Of a DNA stretch of 64,000 nucleotides, positions 54,540-62,750 are shown piece by piece; position 1 is the stretch's first letter, and each line of letters opens with the position of its first letter. The notes under the pieces are model-generated. The model had not been told where the DNA came from. It worked only from the letters and a program-made list of their open reading frames with translations, and did not search any database. A program made the position numbers and the translations under genes. Origin of the DNA: Nitrospira sp. (GTDB lineage Bacteria > Nitrospirota > Nitrospiria > Nitrospirales > Nitrospiraceae); NCBI GenBank assembly GCA_031315995.1, contig JALDRG010000004.1:62001-126000 (forward strand). Reading direction: 5' to 3'.

Positions 54540-55407
54540 CCTCCTGACCATCCGTAAAGCGGTTCAGCAAGCGCTTGATGAAGACCTGAACCACGGCGAC
54601 GTCACGACGAGCGCGCTGTTTCCTCGTGCTGTTCAGGCCAGAGCCGACATCGTCACCCGCCATCCTATGACGGTTGCAGGCGTGGCCGTCGCGCGAGAAG
54701 TCTTCCTCGCGGTAGACCCCTCGTTGCGCATCGTCAAAACCGTCAAAGACGGAACGACCGTCAAAGCAGATACGCTCGTGATCGTCGTTCAAGGTGATGT
54801 GCGGTCACTGTTGATGGCGGAACGCGTTGCCGTGAATTTCCTCCAACGGCTGTCCGGCATCGCCACGCTGACCGCCGAATTTTGCGCCGCAGTCCGACAC
54901 ACTCCGACCACGATTCTCGATACCAGGAAGACCACACCGGGGCTGAGGGCGCTCGAAAAATGGGCCGTCCATCTAGGAGGGGGCAAGAACCATCGTTTTT
55001 CTCTCGGCGACGGCATCCTGATCAAGGACAACCATCTCGCGGTCTTGCGCTCCATCGGTGTCGACGTGGGCGAAGCCTGCCGGCTGGCCCGCGCCCGTGC
55101 GCCACACGGCCTTCGTATTGAGGTGGAAGCGAAAAGCCTGCAGGAAGTGAAGGACGCGTTGGCCGGTGACGCCGACATTATCCTGCTCGACAATATGTCC
55201 CCAGCCCTCGTGCAAAAGGCCGTGGCCCTCATCAACCAACGCGCCCTGGTCGAGGTCTCGGGGGGAATCACGCTGCAGACCGTTGCAGACATGGCCCGCA
55301 CCGGTGTGGACTTCATTTCCGTGGGTGCCCTGACGCACTCCGCTCCGGCAGCCGACCTCAGTATGGACCTCACCGCGTATCGAGGACGCCATGGGCGGAC
55401 CCGTTGA
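54526..55407 (+). CDS. nadC: Nicotinate-nucleotide pyrophosphorylase (carboxylating)
   Basis: Converts quinolinate and PRPP to nicotinate mononucleotide in de novo NAD synthesis. Signatures are ALDEDLNHGDVTTSALF, LNFLQRLSGIATLTAEFCA, DTRKTTPGLRALEKWAV and GGGKNHRFSLGDGILIKDNH. No ATG is available at the expected start. TTG 54526, with GGAG ten bases upstream, is the best candidate and TTG 54505 the alternative; both overlap the valS end. The stop overlaps birA by 17 bases. Confidence 0.93.
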   Translation: MSAPSLLTIRKAVQQALDEDLNHGDVTTSALFPRAVQARADIVTRHPMTVAGVAVAREVFLAVDPSLRIVKTVKDGTTVKADTLVIVVQGDVRSLLMAERVAVNFLQRLSGIATLTAEFCAAVRHTPTTILDTRKTTPGLRALEKWAVHLGGGKNHRFSLGDGILIKDNHLAVLRSIGVDVGEACRLARARAPHGLRIEVEAKSLQEVKDALAGDADIILLDNMSPALVQKAVALINQRALVEVSGGITLQTVADMARTGVDFISVGALTHSAPAADLSMDLTAYRGRHGRTR

Positions 55408-56263
55408 CGATCCGCCACCTGCTGCTCCGCTGGACATTGACCGCCTCCAAGCCAGCCTGCAAACCCACGCCTTCGGAAAAACACTGCGGTACACAGCCTC
55501 CACGGCTTCGACCAATGCGGATGCGCTGGCCTCTCTGCAGCGGCCAACCGGACCAGCGGCTCCACATGGAACCGTTATACTCGCAGACTGCCAAACAGCG
55601 GGTCGGGGGCGCCGTGGACGCACCTGGCATTCTCCGGCTCAAGGCAACCTCTACCTGTCCGTGATCGTCGTGCCTGCGCCGGGCGCCAAACGCCCCGGCC
55701 CCTGGCTCTCCTGGATTCCGCTGTTTTCCGCCCTCGCGGTGGCCGATTCCCTCTCCGGCTGCACAGGTCTTGCGGTCTCGGTCAAATGGCCGAACGATCT
55801 GTTGGTCGGCGACAAGAAAATCGGCGGCATCCTGTGCGAACAAACCACCACGCCTGATAAGACTCTGGCGATCGTCATCGGAGTCGGATTGAACATCAAT
55901 GCCGCGCTCGACAGTTTCCCGGATGAACTCAGAGCCGGGGCCACCACCGTGTCCGCGGAGGCCGGTCATGCGTTCGACCGCGACATGATCCTAGCGGATG
56001 TCTTACTCCGGCTCGAACAGCGCATGGATCGGTTGTTCCACGAGGGACCGTCGGGCATGATGAATGAATTCACTCGACGCTGTTCGACGCTGGGTAAAAC
56101 GGTCCGCGTGACCGTGGAAGAACAGGGGGTTGTGCAAGGCATAGCCGAATCGATCGGCCTCGATGGATGCCTCTGTCTGCGCGTGACGTCTGACGCCTCC
56201 CACGATCAGCCACACAGGCTGTTGGAAATCAGAAGCGCGGAGGTCATCCACCTGCGGGGATGA
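55391..56263 (+). CDS. birA: Biotin-[acetyl-CoA-carboxylase] ligase, no repressor domain
   Basis: Activates biotin with ATP and attaches it to the carboxyl carrier protein. Motifs: STASTNADALASL, the biotin-AMP loop AGRGRRGRTWHSP, VSVKWPNDLLVGDKKIGGIL and GVGLNINAALD. At 290 residues it starts directly with the catalytic domain, so the DNA-binding HTH of bifunctional BirA is missing and it should not act as a repressor. The C-terminal SH3-like domain is present. It overlaps nadC. Confidence 0.92.
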   Translation: MGGPVDDPPPAAPLDIDRLQASLQTHAFGKTLRYTASTASTNADALASLQRPTGPAAPHGTVILADCQTAGRGRRGRTWHSPAQGNLYLSVIVVPAPGAKRPGPWLSWIPLFSALAVADSLSGCTGLAVSVKWPNDLLVGDKKIGGILCEQTTTPDKTLAIVIGVGLNINAALDSFPDELRAGATTVSAEAGHAFDRDMILADVLLRLEQRMDRLFHEGPSGMMNEFTRRCSTLGKTVRVTVEEQGVVQGIAESIGLDGCLCLRVTSDASHDQPHRLLEIRSAEVIHLRG

Positions 56264-56298
56264 AATCCGGCGACTGGTTGGGGTAGAGTGGACACACG

Positions 56299-57069
56299 AT
56301 GCTGCTGGCAATCGACATCGGCAACACAAACGTGGTGTGGGGCCTGTTCGACGGGTCTACCTTGCGCGGGCATTGGCGCCTGGCCACGGAGTCAAGGCGA
56401 ACCGACAACGAATACGGCATGCTCCTGCTGAATTTGCTTCAGAACGCCGGCTTCACCCCGGAGCAGATGACCGGCTGCATTCTTTCCAGCGTCGTACCTG
56501 CGTTGACCGCTACCTTCGACTCCCTGGTGCAAACATATTTTCATCAAATCCCACTGATTGTGGGCCCTGACACCGACTCCGGCTTGACCCTTTGTTACGC
56601 CAACCCGAAAGAAATCGGCAGTGACCGTATCGTGAATGCCGCTGCCGCCTATGCGCGCTACCGTTCCGATCTGATTATCGTCGACTTCGGGACCGCCACC
56701 ACTTTCTGCGCCGTGACCAAATCCGCCGAGTATCTCGGTGGCGTCATCGCACCAGGCCTCGGCATTTCAGCCGACGCCCTCTTTTCCCGTACCGCCAAAC
56801 TTCCGAAGGTGGAAATCATCCGCCCCAAAACAGTGATCGGCACCGATACGATCGGAGGCATTCAGAGCGGGTTGCTCTTCGGATATGTCGGACTGGTAGA
56901 CGGCATTGTCCGACGCATGGAGCGCGAGCTCGGCCGCCCATCTACCGTCATTGCCACGGGCGGTCTCGCGGCGGTGATCGCGCAGGAATCAGAAACGATC
57001 CAGGAAGTTCGACCGTTCCTCACGCTCGAAGGATTGGAATTCCTCTACCATCGGAACCGCCTGGCATGA
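56299..57069 (+). CDS. coaX: Type III pantothenate kinase
   Basis: Phosphorylates pantothenate, the first step of CoA synthesis. The 256-residue protein begins with the phosphate loop LLAIDIGNTNVVWGLFDG, then shows GSDRIVNAAAAYARYRSDLI with the catalytic Asp, IVDFGTATTFCAV and APGLGISADALFSRTAKLP, all typical of CoaX. It lies 35 bases after birA. CoA also feeds the phosphopantetheinyl transferase reaction elsewhere in the window. Confidence 0.95.
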   Translation: MLLAIDIGNTNVVWGLFDGSTLRGHWRLATESRRTDNEYGMLLLNLLQNAGFTPEQMTGCILSSVVPALTATFDSLVQTYFHQIPLIVGPDTDSGLTLCYANPKEIGSDRIVNAAAAYARYRSDLIIVDFGTATTFCAVTKSAEYLGGVIAPGLGISADALFSRTAKLPKVEIIRPKTVIGTDTIGGIQSGLLFGYVGLVDGIVRRMERELGRPSTVIATGGLAAVIAQESETIQEVRPFLTLEGLEFLYHRNRLA

Positions 57070-57151
57070 GCCCGCGCCCTTGCGTAGGCCTGCCGTCCTT
57101 CCTCAAACCCCTTAGGGGCATGAAAAATCGACGATTTCTTTTTGTTCCCCG

Positions 57152-57179
57152 TTGACTTCTCTTCTCCGGTGGCTATCTC
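57152..57179 (+). promoter_or_regulatory. Candidate promoter of grpE-dnaK-dnaJ
   Basis: TTGACT (57152-57157), a 16-base spacer and TATCTC (57174-57179), 23 bases before grpE. No CIRCE repeat and no clear sigma-32 box (CCCCAT) is seen. Confidence 0.4.
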
Positions 57180-57202
57180 ACTTTCCAGTAAAGGTGCAAT
57201 CA

Positions 57203-57757
57203 ATGGCTGAAGACGAGAAGAATATTCAGAGTATCGACAACTTAGACGCTTCCAGCGAGGTTTCTTCCGGCACCATCGAGGGCGCCAGTGAACTCCAGCA
57301 GGCGCTGGATGCCAAGACGGAAGAATGCAACGCCTTCAACGAAAAATATCTGCGGCTGGCCGCGGAGTTCGACAACTACAAACGGTTGGCCCAGCGAGAC
57401 CAACGGGAGCAGATCAAGTTCGGCAACGAACAGATTCTCAAGGAACTCCTGCCGGTCGTGGACAATCTTGAGCGGGCCATTAAGTCGTCGAAAGGCAGCG
57501 GATCGGTCGATGCGCTGACCGAGGGCGTGGAGCTGACGTTGAAACAACTCGTAGGCGCACTGACGAAGTTCGGCGTCAAAGCGGTGGAGAGCGTTGGCTT
57601 GGCCTTCGATCCCGCCACACAACAGGCGGTCGCCCAAGTCCCGTCAAACACCGTCCCTGAGAATCATGTCGTGGAAGAGTATCAAAAAGGATATCTCCTC
57701 CAGGACCGTATCCTTCGGGCCGCCATGGTTACCGTTTCGACCGGAGCGGCACACTAG
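57203..57757 (+). CDS. grpE: Nucleotide exchange factor GrpE
   Basis: Releases ADP from DnaK. A 184-residue protein with an acidic N-terminus, the long dimerising helix (NEKYLRLAAEFDNYKRLAQR), VVDNLERAIK, and the beta domain ending with DPATQQAVAQVPSNTVPENH and VVEEYQKGYLLQDRILRAAM. The ORF opens at 57152, but ATG 57203 with AAAGGTG upstream is the start. First of the chaperone operon. Confidence 0.95.
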   Translation: MAEDEKNIQSIDNLDASSEVSSGTIEGASELQQALDAKTEECNAFNEKYLRLAAEFDNYKRLAQRDQREQIKFGNEQILKELLPVVDNLERAIKSSKGSGSVDALTEGVELTLKQLVGALTKFGVKAVESVGLAFDPATQQAVAQVPSNTVPENHVVEEYQKGYLLQDRILRAAMVTVSTGAAH

Positions 57758-57846
57758 CCTGAATCGTAGGGTATGCAGAGCAGGTTTTATCAGAACAGCT
57801 GACTCAATCGTTCACGTATTGATATTTTTTGCGAAGGAGCCAACCC

Positions 57847-59772
57847 ATGGGGAAAGTTATCGGAATCGACCTCGGCACGACGAACTCCTGCGTCGCCATC
57901 ATGAGCGGTGGGGACCCGGTCGTCATCGCCAATGCGGAAGGAAGTCGCACAACTCCGTCGGTGGTGGGCATCACGGATAAGAACGAGCGCTTGGTCGGGC
58001 AAATCGCCAAGCGGCAAGCCATCACCAATCCCGAAAATACCATCTTTTCCGTCAAGCGTCTCATGGGACGCAAGTTCCGCAGCAAACAAGTACAAGACGC
58101 CATGAAGCGGCTCCCCTACAAGGTGGTGGAGGCGGACAACGGCGATGCGCACGTTGAGTTGCGTGGAAAGCGTTATAGCCCGCCGGAAGTGTCGGCCATG
58201 ATTCTGCAGAAAATGCGGCAGACCGCCGAAGATTATCTGGGCGAAAAGGTCACCGAAGCGGTAGTCACCGTACCGGCCTATTTCGACGACAGCCAGCGCC
58301 AGGCGACCAAGGATGCGGGGCAGATCGCCGGATTGAACGTCCTGCGCATCATCAACGAACCCACGGCGGCCTCACTCGCCTATGGTCTCGACAAGAAGAA
58401 AGATGAGCGCATTGCCGTATACGATCTCGGCGGCGGGACGTTCGACGTGTCCGTACTCGAGATCGGCGAAGGCGTGTTTGAGGTCAAGTCTACGAACGGC
58501 GATACCTATCTCGGTGGCGACGACTTCGATGAACGTGTGATGGACTGGCTCGTCGAAGAGTTTAAAAAGGATCAAGGGATCGACCTGCGCAAAGACCGGA
58601 TGGCGCTGCAGCGGCTCAAGGAAGCGGCGGAACGGGCGAAGATCGAACTCTCTTCGTCACAAGAAAGCGAAATCAACCTGCCGTTCATTACGGCGGATGC
58701 CAGCGGTCCGAAGCACATGGTCACGAAACTGACCCGTGCGAAACTGGAGCAACTCGTCGACGACCTCATCCAACGAACCATCGAGCCCTGCCGGAAAGCC
58801 TTGGCGGATGCCGGTGTGAGCGCGAAGGACATCCAGGAGGTCGTCCTGGTCGGCGGCATGACCCGCATGCCGAAAGTCATCCAGGTCGTGAAGGATTTTT
58901 TTGGAAAAGAACCGCATCGCGGCGTGAACCCCGACGAGGTCGTCGCCATCGGAGCCGGTATCCAGGGCGGCGTCCTGAAGGGCGAAGTCAAGGACGTGCT
59001 GCTGCTGGATGTCACGCCCTTGTCGCTCGGCATTGAAACGCTCGGCGGCGTGTTCACCAAGTTGATCGAGCGAAACACCACGATTCCGACCAAGAAGAGC
59101 CAAGTGTTTTCGACCGCTGCCGACAACCAGACGGCCGTCACCATTCGCGTCTTCCAAGGCGAGCGTGAAATGGCGACCGACAACAAGTTGTTGGGACAGT
59201 TTGACCTTGTCGGCATTCCTCCGGCACCGCGCGGAATGCCGCAGGTCGAAGTTTCCTTCGACATCGACGCCAACGGCATCGTGCATGTTGCGGCCAAAGA
59301 CCTGGCCACGCAGAAGGAACAGTCCATCAAAATTACGGCCTCGAGCGGACTCAGCAAGGAAGAAGTCGATAAGCTCGTCAGAGATGCCCAGGCCCATACC
59401 GAGGATGACAAGAATCGTCGTCGGGTGGCCGAAGCTCGCAACCAGGCTGACTCCTTGCTGTACAGCACGGAAAAGAACCTGAGTGAGCACGGCGACAAGA
59501 TCGGCGAAGACGATAAGACCAAGATCACCGAGGCCATCGGCGAACTCCGCAAGGCGATGGAAGGCACCGATCCCGCAGCCATCGAAACGGCGACCCAAGC
59601 GCTGACCACGGCATCCCATAAGCTTGCTGAAGAGATGTACAAGAAGGCCTCTGCCGCCGCCGGTGGCGGCGCGGATGCCGGCACGTCATCTGGGGACGGC
59701 GGTGCGCAAGCCAAGACGGATGAGAAAGTCGTGGATGCAGAGTTTGAAGAAGTTGATAAGGACAAGAAGTAA
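57847..59772 (+). CDS. dnaK: Chaperone DnaK (Hsp70)
   Basis: ATP-driven folding chaperone, 641 residues. ATPase signatures are [36 protein letters not shown] and [20 protein letters not shown]. The substrate-binding domain ([20 protein letters not shown]) and the helical lid follow, with a Gly/Ala-rich tail and the conserved acidic end [19 protein letters not shown] before ATG 57847 decides the start over 57829. Confidence 0.98.
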   Translation: MGKVIGIDLGTTNSCVAIMSGGDPVVIANAEGSRTTPSVVGITDKNERLVGQIAKRQAITNPENTIFSVKRLMGRKFRSKQVQDAMKRLPYKVVEADNGDAHVELRGKRYSPPEVSAMILQKMRQTAEDYLGEKVTEAVVTVPAYFDDSQRQATKDAGQIAGLNVLRIINEPTAASLAYGLDKKKDERIAVYDLGGGTFDVSVLEIGEGVFEVKSTNGDTYLGGDDFDERVMDWLVEEFKKDQGIDLRKDRMALQRLKEAAERAKIELSSSQESEINLPFITADASGPKHMVTKLTRAKLEQLVDDLIQRTIEPCRKALADAGVSAKDIQEVVLVGGMTRMPKVIQVVKDFFGKEPHRGVNPDEVVAIGAGIQGGVLKGEVKDVLLLDVTPLSLGIETLGGVFTKLIERNTTIPTKKSQVFSTAADNQTAVTIRVFQGEREMATDNKLLGQFDLVGIPPAPRGMPQVEVSFDIDANGIVHVAAKDLATQKEQSIKITASSGLSKEEVDKLVRDAQAHTEDDKNRRRVAEARNQADSLLYSTEKNLSEHGDKIGEDDKTKITEAIGELRKAMEGTDPAAIETATQALTTASHKLAEEMYKKASAAAGGGADAGTSSGDGGAQAKTDEKVVDAEFEEVDKDKK

Positions 59773-59788
59773 CACCTTCTGACTGACT

Positions 59789-59828
59789 GCACGGCCGAGT
59801 TTCACTGTTGCGTGGAACTCGGTCGTGC
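59789..59828 (+). promoter_or_regulatory. Stem-loop between dnaK and dnaJ
   Basis: A 13-bp inverted repeat (59789-59801 with 59816-59828; GCACGGCCGAGTT / AACTCGGTCGTGC) with one G-U pair and a 14-base loop, in the 84-base gap. There is no T-tract. It could be a partial terminator or a processing/stability element that sets the DnaK:DnaJ ratio. Confidence 0.55.
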
Positions 59829-59856
59829 CGCACCTAGAATAAGGCAATGATTCTCC

Positions 59857-60969
59857 GTGGCTAAACGCGATTACTACGAAACGCTCGGAATCGAACGGAC
59901 CGCGTCCGATGACGAGATCAAGAAAGCATTTCGCAAACTTGCCCGCCAACATCACCCCGATCTCCACACCTCTCCCGAACAGAAGAAATCCGCGGAAGAA
60001 AAGTTCAAAGAACTGAACGAAGCGTACGAGGTCATCAGCGACCAGGAAAAACGGCGTCGGTACGATACGTTCGGCCATGCCGGCGGGCCGCAAGGCGCGG
60101 AAGGATTCGATTTCGGCGGACAGGGCGGGTTCGGTGACATCTTCAATGACATCTTCGAGGATTTCTTCGGTCAGCCGCGAGGTCGTGCACGAGCCGAACG
60201 CGGAAACGACCTGCAATACAATCTTGAAGTCACGTTTGAAGAGTCGGTGTTCGGGAAGGAAGCGAAACTCAAAATCCCGCGATGGGAAACCTGTGCCGAT
60301 TGCAAGGGCACTGGGGCTCGTTCAGCCACGGCTATCAAGATGTGCCCCGCCTGTAAAGGACAGGGCCAGCTCAGATTCCAACAAGGTTTTTTTAGTGTCA
60401 GCCGACCCTGCGGCCAGTGTGAAGGGGTCGGACAAATCATTACCGAACCATGCCAGAGCTGCGGGGGACGACAACGCATCCGCAAGGAACGCATGCTCTC
60501 CGTACAAATTCCAGGCGGCATCGAATCCGGCATGCGGCTACGCCTCGCGAATGAAGGGGAACACGGTGTGCAGGGAGGCCCGCAGGGAGACCTGTATGTC
60601 GCCATCACCGTGAAACCTCACCCACATTTTCGTCGCGAGGGCCAGGATATCGCGTGCGACCTCCCTGTCAACCTCGTCACCGCAATCCTGGGAGGCCGTG
60701 TGGAGGTACCGACGCTCAAAGGCAATACCTTCATGAAGATCCCTGCCGGCACGCAGCCGGATAAAGTTCTGCGTCTTAAGGGTCTCGGCTTTCCGAATCT
60801 TAAGGGCGGCCATACCGGCGATCAACTGTACAACGTGAAAATCGAAATCCCGACCAAACTCAGCGCGAAGCAGAAAGAGTTGCTTGAAGAGTTTGCCAAG
60901 GAAAGCGGCTATACAAAAGATACCGAGGGCGAAGGATTCCTCGACAAAATGAAAACATTCTTCGAATAG
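59857..60969 (+). CDS. dnaJ: Chaperone DnaJ (Hsp40)
   Basis: DnaK co-chaperone, 370 residues, type I. The J domain has HPD (RQHHPDLHTS), followed by the G/F region (FDFGGQGGFGDIFNDIFEDF). Four zinc-finger repeats follow: CADCKGTG, CPACKGQG, CGQCEGVG and CQSCGGRQ; the last departs from the consensus at its end. The substrate-binding C-terminal domains follow. The start is GTG at 59857 (MAKRDYYETLGI). Confidence 0.97.
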   Translation: MAKRDYYETLGIERTASDDEIKKAFRKLARQHHPDLHTSPEQKKSAEEKFKELNEAYEVISDQEKRRRYDTFGHAGGPQGAEGFDFGGQGGFGDIFNDIFEDFFGQPRGRARAERGNDLQYNLEVTFEESVFGKEAKLKIPRWETCADCKGTGARSATAIKMCPACKGQGQLRFQQGFFSVSRPCGQCEGVGQIITEPCQSCGGRQRIRKERMLSVQIPGGIESGMRLRLANEGEHGVQGGPQGDLYVAITVKPHPHFRREGQDIACDLPVNLVTAILGGRVEVPTLKGNTFMKIPAGTQPDKVLRLKGLGFPNLKGGHTGDQLYNVKIEIPTKLSAKQKELLEEFAKESGYTKDTEGEGFLDKMKTFFE

Positions 60970-61004
60970 GCCGAAGACATCCCCCGCCTGATCCGCCGAC
61001 CACC

Positions 61005-61742
61005 ATGCCGGCTTTTTTTGTCTCCTCATCCGACATTCATGGAACAGAGATCACCCTGACCGGCGATCTCTACCATCATCTGCGGGCCAGCCTACGCGTC
61101 AAACTCGGAGAGTGCCTGTGGCTGACCGATGAGCTACGGCGACGATATCGTGTGCGGGTGAGCCAACTGCTTCAGCAGGCATTGACGATGGAGATTCTCG
61201 AACAACGGCAAGGACCGGTCGAAACCGGCCCGCCCCTGCTTTTGGCACAAGCGTTGCTCAAAGGCGACCAAATGGATTGGGTGGTGCAGAAAGGAAGCGA
61301 GTTGGGTGTACGGACGATCCTTCCCCTCGTCTCCCGGCATAGTGTCGTACGGCCGCAACCGGGAAGAATCGCGGCTCAAGTGGCCCGTTGGCAGCGCATC
61401 GCTACCGAAGCCGCACAGCAATCGGAACAGTGGCGGCCTCCGGAGGTACTGGAACCGCTTGAGTCCGGACGTTTCTTTTCCACCCATCCGGCGACTTGCT
61501 CACTCCTCCTGGCAGAACGCCGCAAGGGGGTGGGATTGTCGGAAGTCTCCCTCCCAAGCCTTTCCACGGAACATCTTGCATTGATCATCGGGCCTGAAGG
61601 GGGATGGGCCGAGGAAGAGGTCTCCCTTGCCCTGACGCATCACTGTCACGCCGTGAGTCTGGGTGAGTGCATTCTCCGCGCGGACACCGCAGCGGTGACT
61701 GCGCTCAGTATCGTGCAGAGTCGATTAGGGAGACTGGGTTAG
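61005..61742 (+). CDS. rsmE: 16S rRNA (uracil1498-N3)-methyltransferase
   Basis: SPOUT-class methyltransferase that modifies U1498 of 16S rRNA with S-adenosylmethionine. The 245-residue protein has an N-terminal PUA-like domain and the knot-region motifs KGDQMDWVVQKGSELGVRTI, TEAAQQSEQWRPPEV, LIIGPEGGWAEEEV and SLGECILRADTAAVTALSIV. It follows dnaJ by 35 bases, a common arrangement. Confidence 0.94.
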   Translation: MPAFFVSSSDIHGTEITLTGDLYHHLRASLRVKLGECLWLTDELRRRYRVRVSQLLQQALTMEILEQRQGPVETGPPLLLAQALLKGDQMDWVVQKGSELGVRTILPLVSRHSVVRPQPGRIAAQVARWQRIATEAAQQSEQWRPPEVLEPLESGRFFSTHPATCSLLLAERRKGVGLSEVSLPSLSTEHLALIIGPEGGWAEEEVSLALTHHCHAVSLGECILRADTAAVTALSIVQSRLGRLG

Positions 61743-61766
61743 GCTGACGCTATTGAAACGAGGACA

Positions 61767-62750
61767 CTACCGGCGAGTTGAGCTGATTGAAATGATGGTT
61801 CCCCCCTCGCCTGCCGCCCACCCGGCAGTGGCACGGGGAAAACTCAGGGCCATGAGGGAGCGTTTCACGGGACTGGCTTCCTCCACCCAATTGTATCCTG
61901 CATCAGTGGTTCGCAGGATCTGGCCATGCTCTCCCACGATCCAGCCTTGTTGCGCATCGGTAAAGCGAACACGGATCAGATCCGTCAGCTTGGTACAGGT
62001 CCGTCCGCAAGGCAAGGTGCGATCGATCCAATGGGTGCCGCCGTCGGTCGTTTGAAACAACGCGCCGGCGTTGCCGACCGCCCAACCGTTCGCCTCGTCC
62101 GCGAAGGCCACATCAAAAAATGTCGCAGAACTCTGACTGGCTTGAGGCACCCACGTCGTACCGCCGTCGGACGTCGTGAGAATCGTGCCCAACGCACCGA
62201 CGATCGTCCCATGCTGCTCATTTATCAAGACAATAGAATGTAACGCGGCGTTCGTGCCGCTCGCTTGATCCGTCCAGTTTTCTCCACCATCCGTCGTTTG
62301 CAGAATGGTGCCGTTACCGCCGACCAGCCAGCCCTTCAGAGGCGACACGAACGCGATCCCATAGAGCGGGGCCTGCGTGGACACCACCCTCACGTTCCAG
62401 CTCTCCCCGCCGTCCAGACTGGTCCGTACCGTTCCATTGGCACCCACGACCCAACCGCGACGAGCATCTTGGAAGTACACCGCCGTCAAGAGCGAAGTGG
62501 TCCCGCTGGAGGCTTTCTTCCATTTGCGGCCGCCGTCGGTCGTCTTGAGGATCGTCCCGCCGGCCCCCACAGCCCAACCCAGTTGCGCGTCGTGAAAAAA
62601 CATCCCCAGCAGCGTGGCTTCAGATCCGCTCTTCTGCATCGCCACAGTGGCCCGGATGTCAGGAGGGGCTGCCTCAACTGTACCCGCGCACAGGAAGGCC
62701 ATGAGCAACCACGATACAACCGCCGCTGTGTGCAAGGTTCTACGCCTCAT
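61767..62750 (-). CDS. Secreted YCF48-like beta-propeller protein
   Basis: A 327-residue exported protein. The ATG at 62750 overlaps the upstream stop as ATGA and gives a signal peptide (TAAVVSWLLMAFLCAGTVEA), so the longer frame to 62894 is rejected. Six or seven repeats of the form GWAVGAGGTILKTTDGGRKW, RGWVVGANGTVRTSLDGGES and AGWAAGEGGTIISISSTRR mark a BNR/YCF48 propeller. YCF48 (HCF136) assists photosystem II assembly in phototrophs. In non-phototrophs the role is unknown, so only a periplasmic binding role is proposed. Coupled to the IPT/TIG gene. Confidence 0.85.
   Translation of the reverse strand: MRRRTLHTAAVVSWLLMAFLCAGTVEAAPPDIRATVAMQKSGSEATLLGMFFHDAQLGWAVGAGGTILKTTDGGRKWKKASSGTTSLLTAVYFQDARRGWVVGANGTVRTSLDGGESWNVRVVSTQAPLYGIAFVSPLKGWLVGGNGTILQTTDGGENWTDQASGTNAALHSIVLINEQHGTIVGALGTILTTSDGGTTWVPQASQSSATFFDVAFADEANGWAVGNAGALFQTTDGGTHWIDRTLPCGRTCTKLTDLIRVRFTDAQQGWIVGEHGQILRTTDAGYNWVEEASPVKRSLMALSFPRATAGWAAGEGGTIISISSTRR

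Noticed and set aside
57070..57202. CIRCE operator upstream of grpE
   Set aside because: The palindrome near 57124-57136 (AAATCGACGATTT) does not match TTAGCACTC-N9-GAGTGCTAA.
60990..61020. Apparent terminator (GCCGGC followed by seven T) after dnaJ
   Set aside because: The T-run is inside the rsmE coding region (codons for PAFFVSS), and the stem is only about 4 bp.
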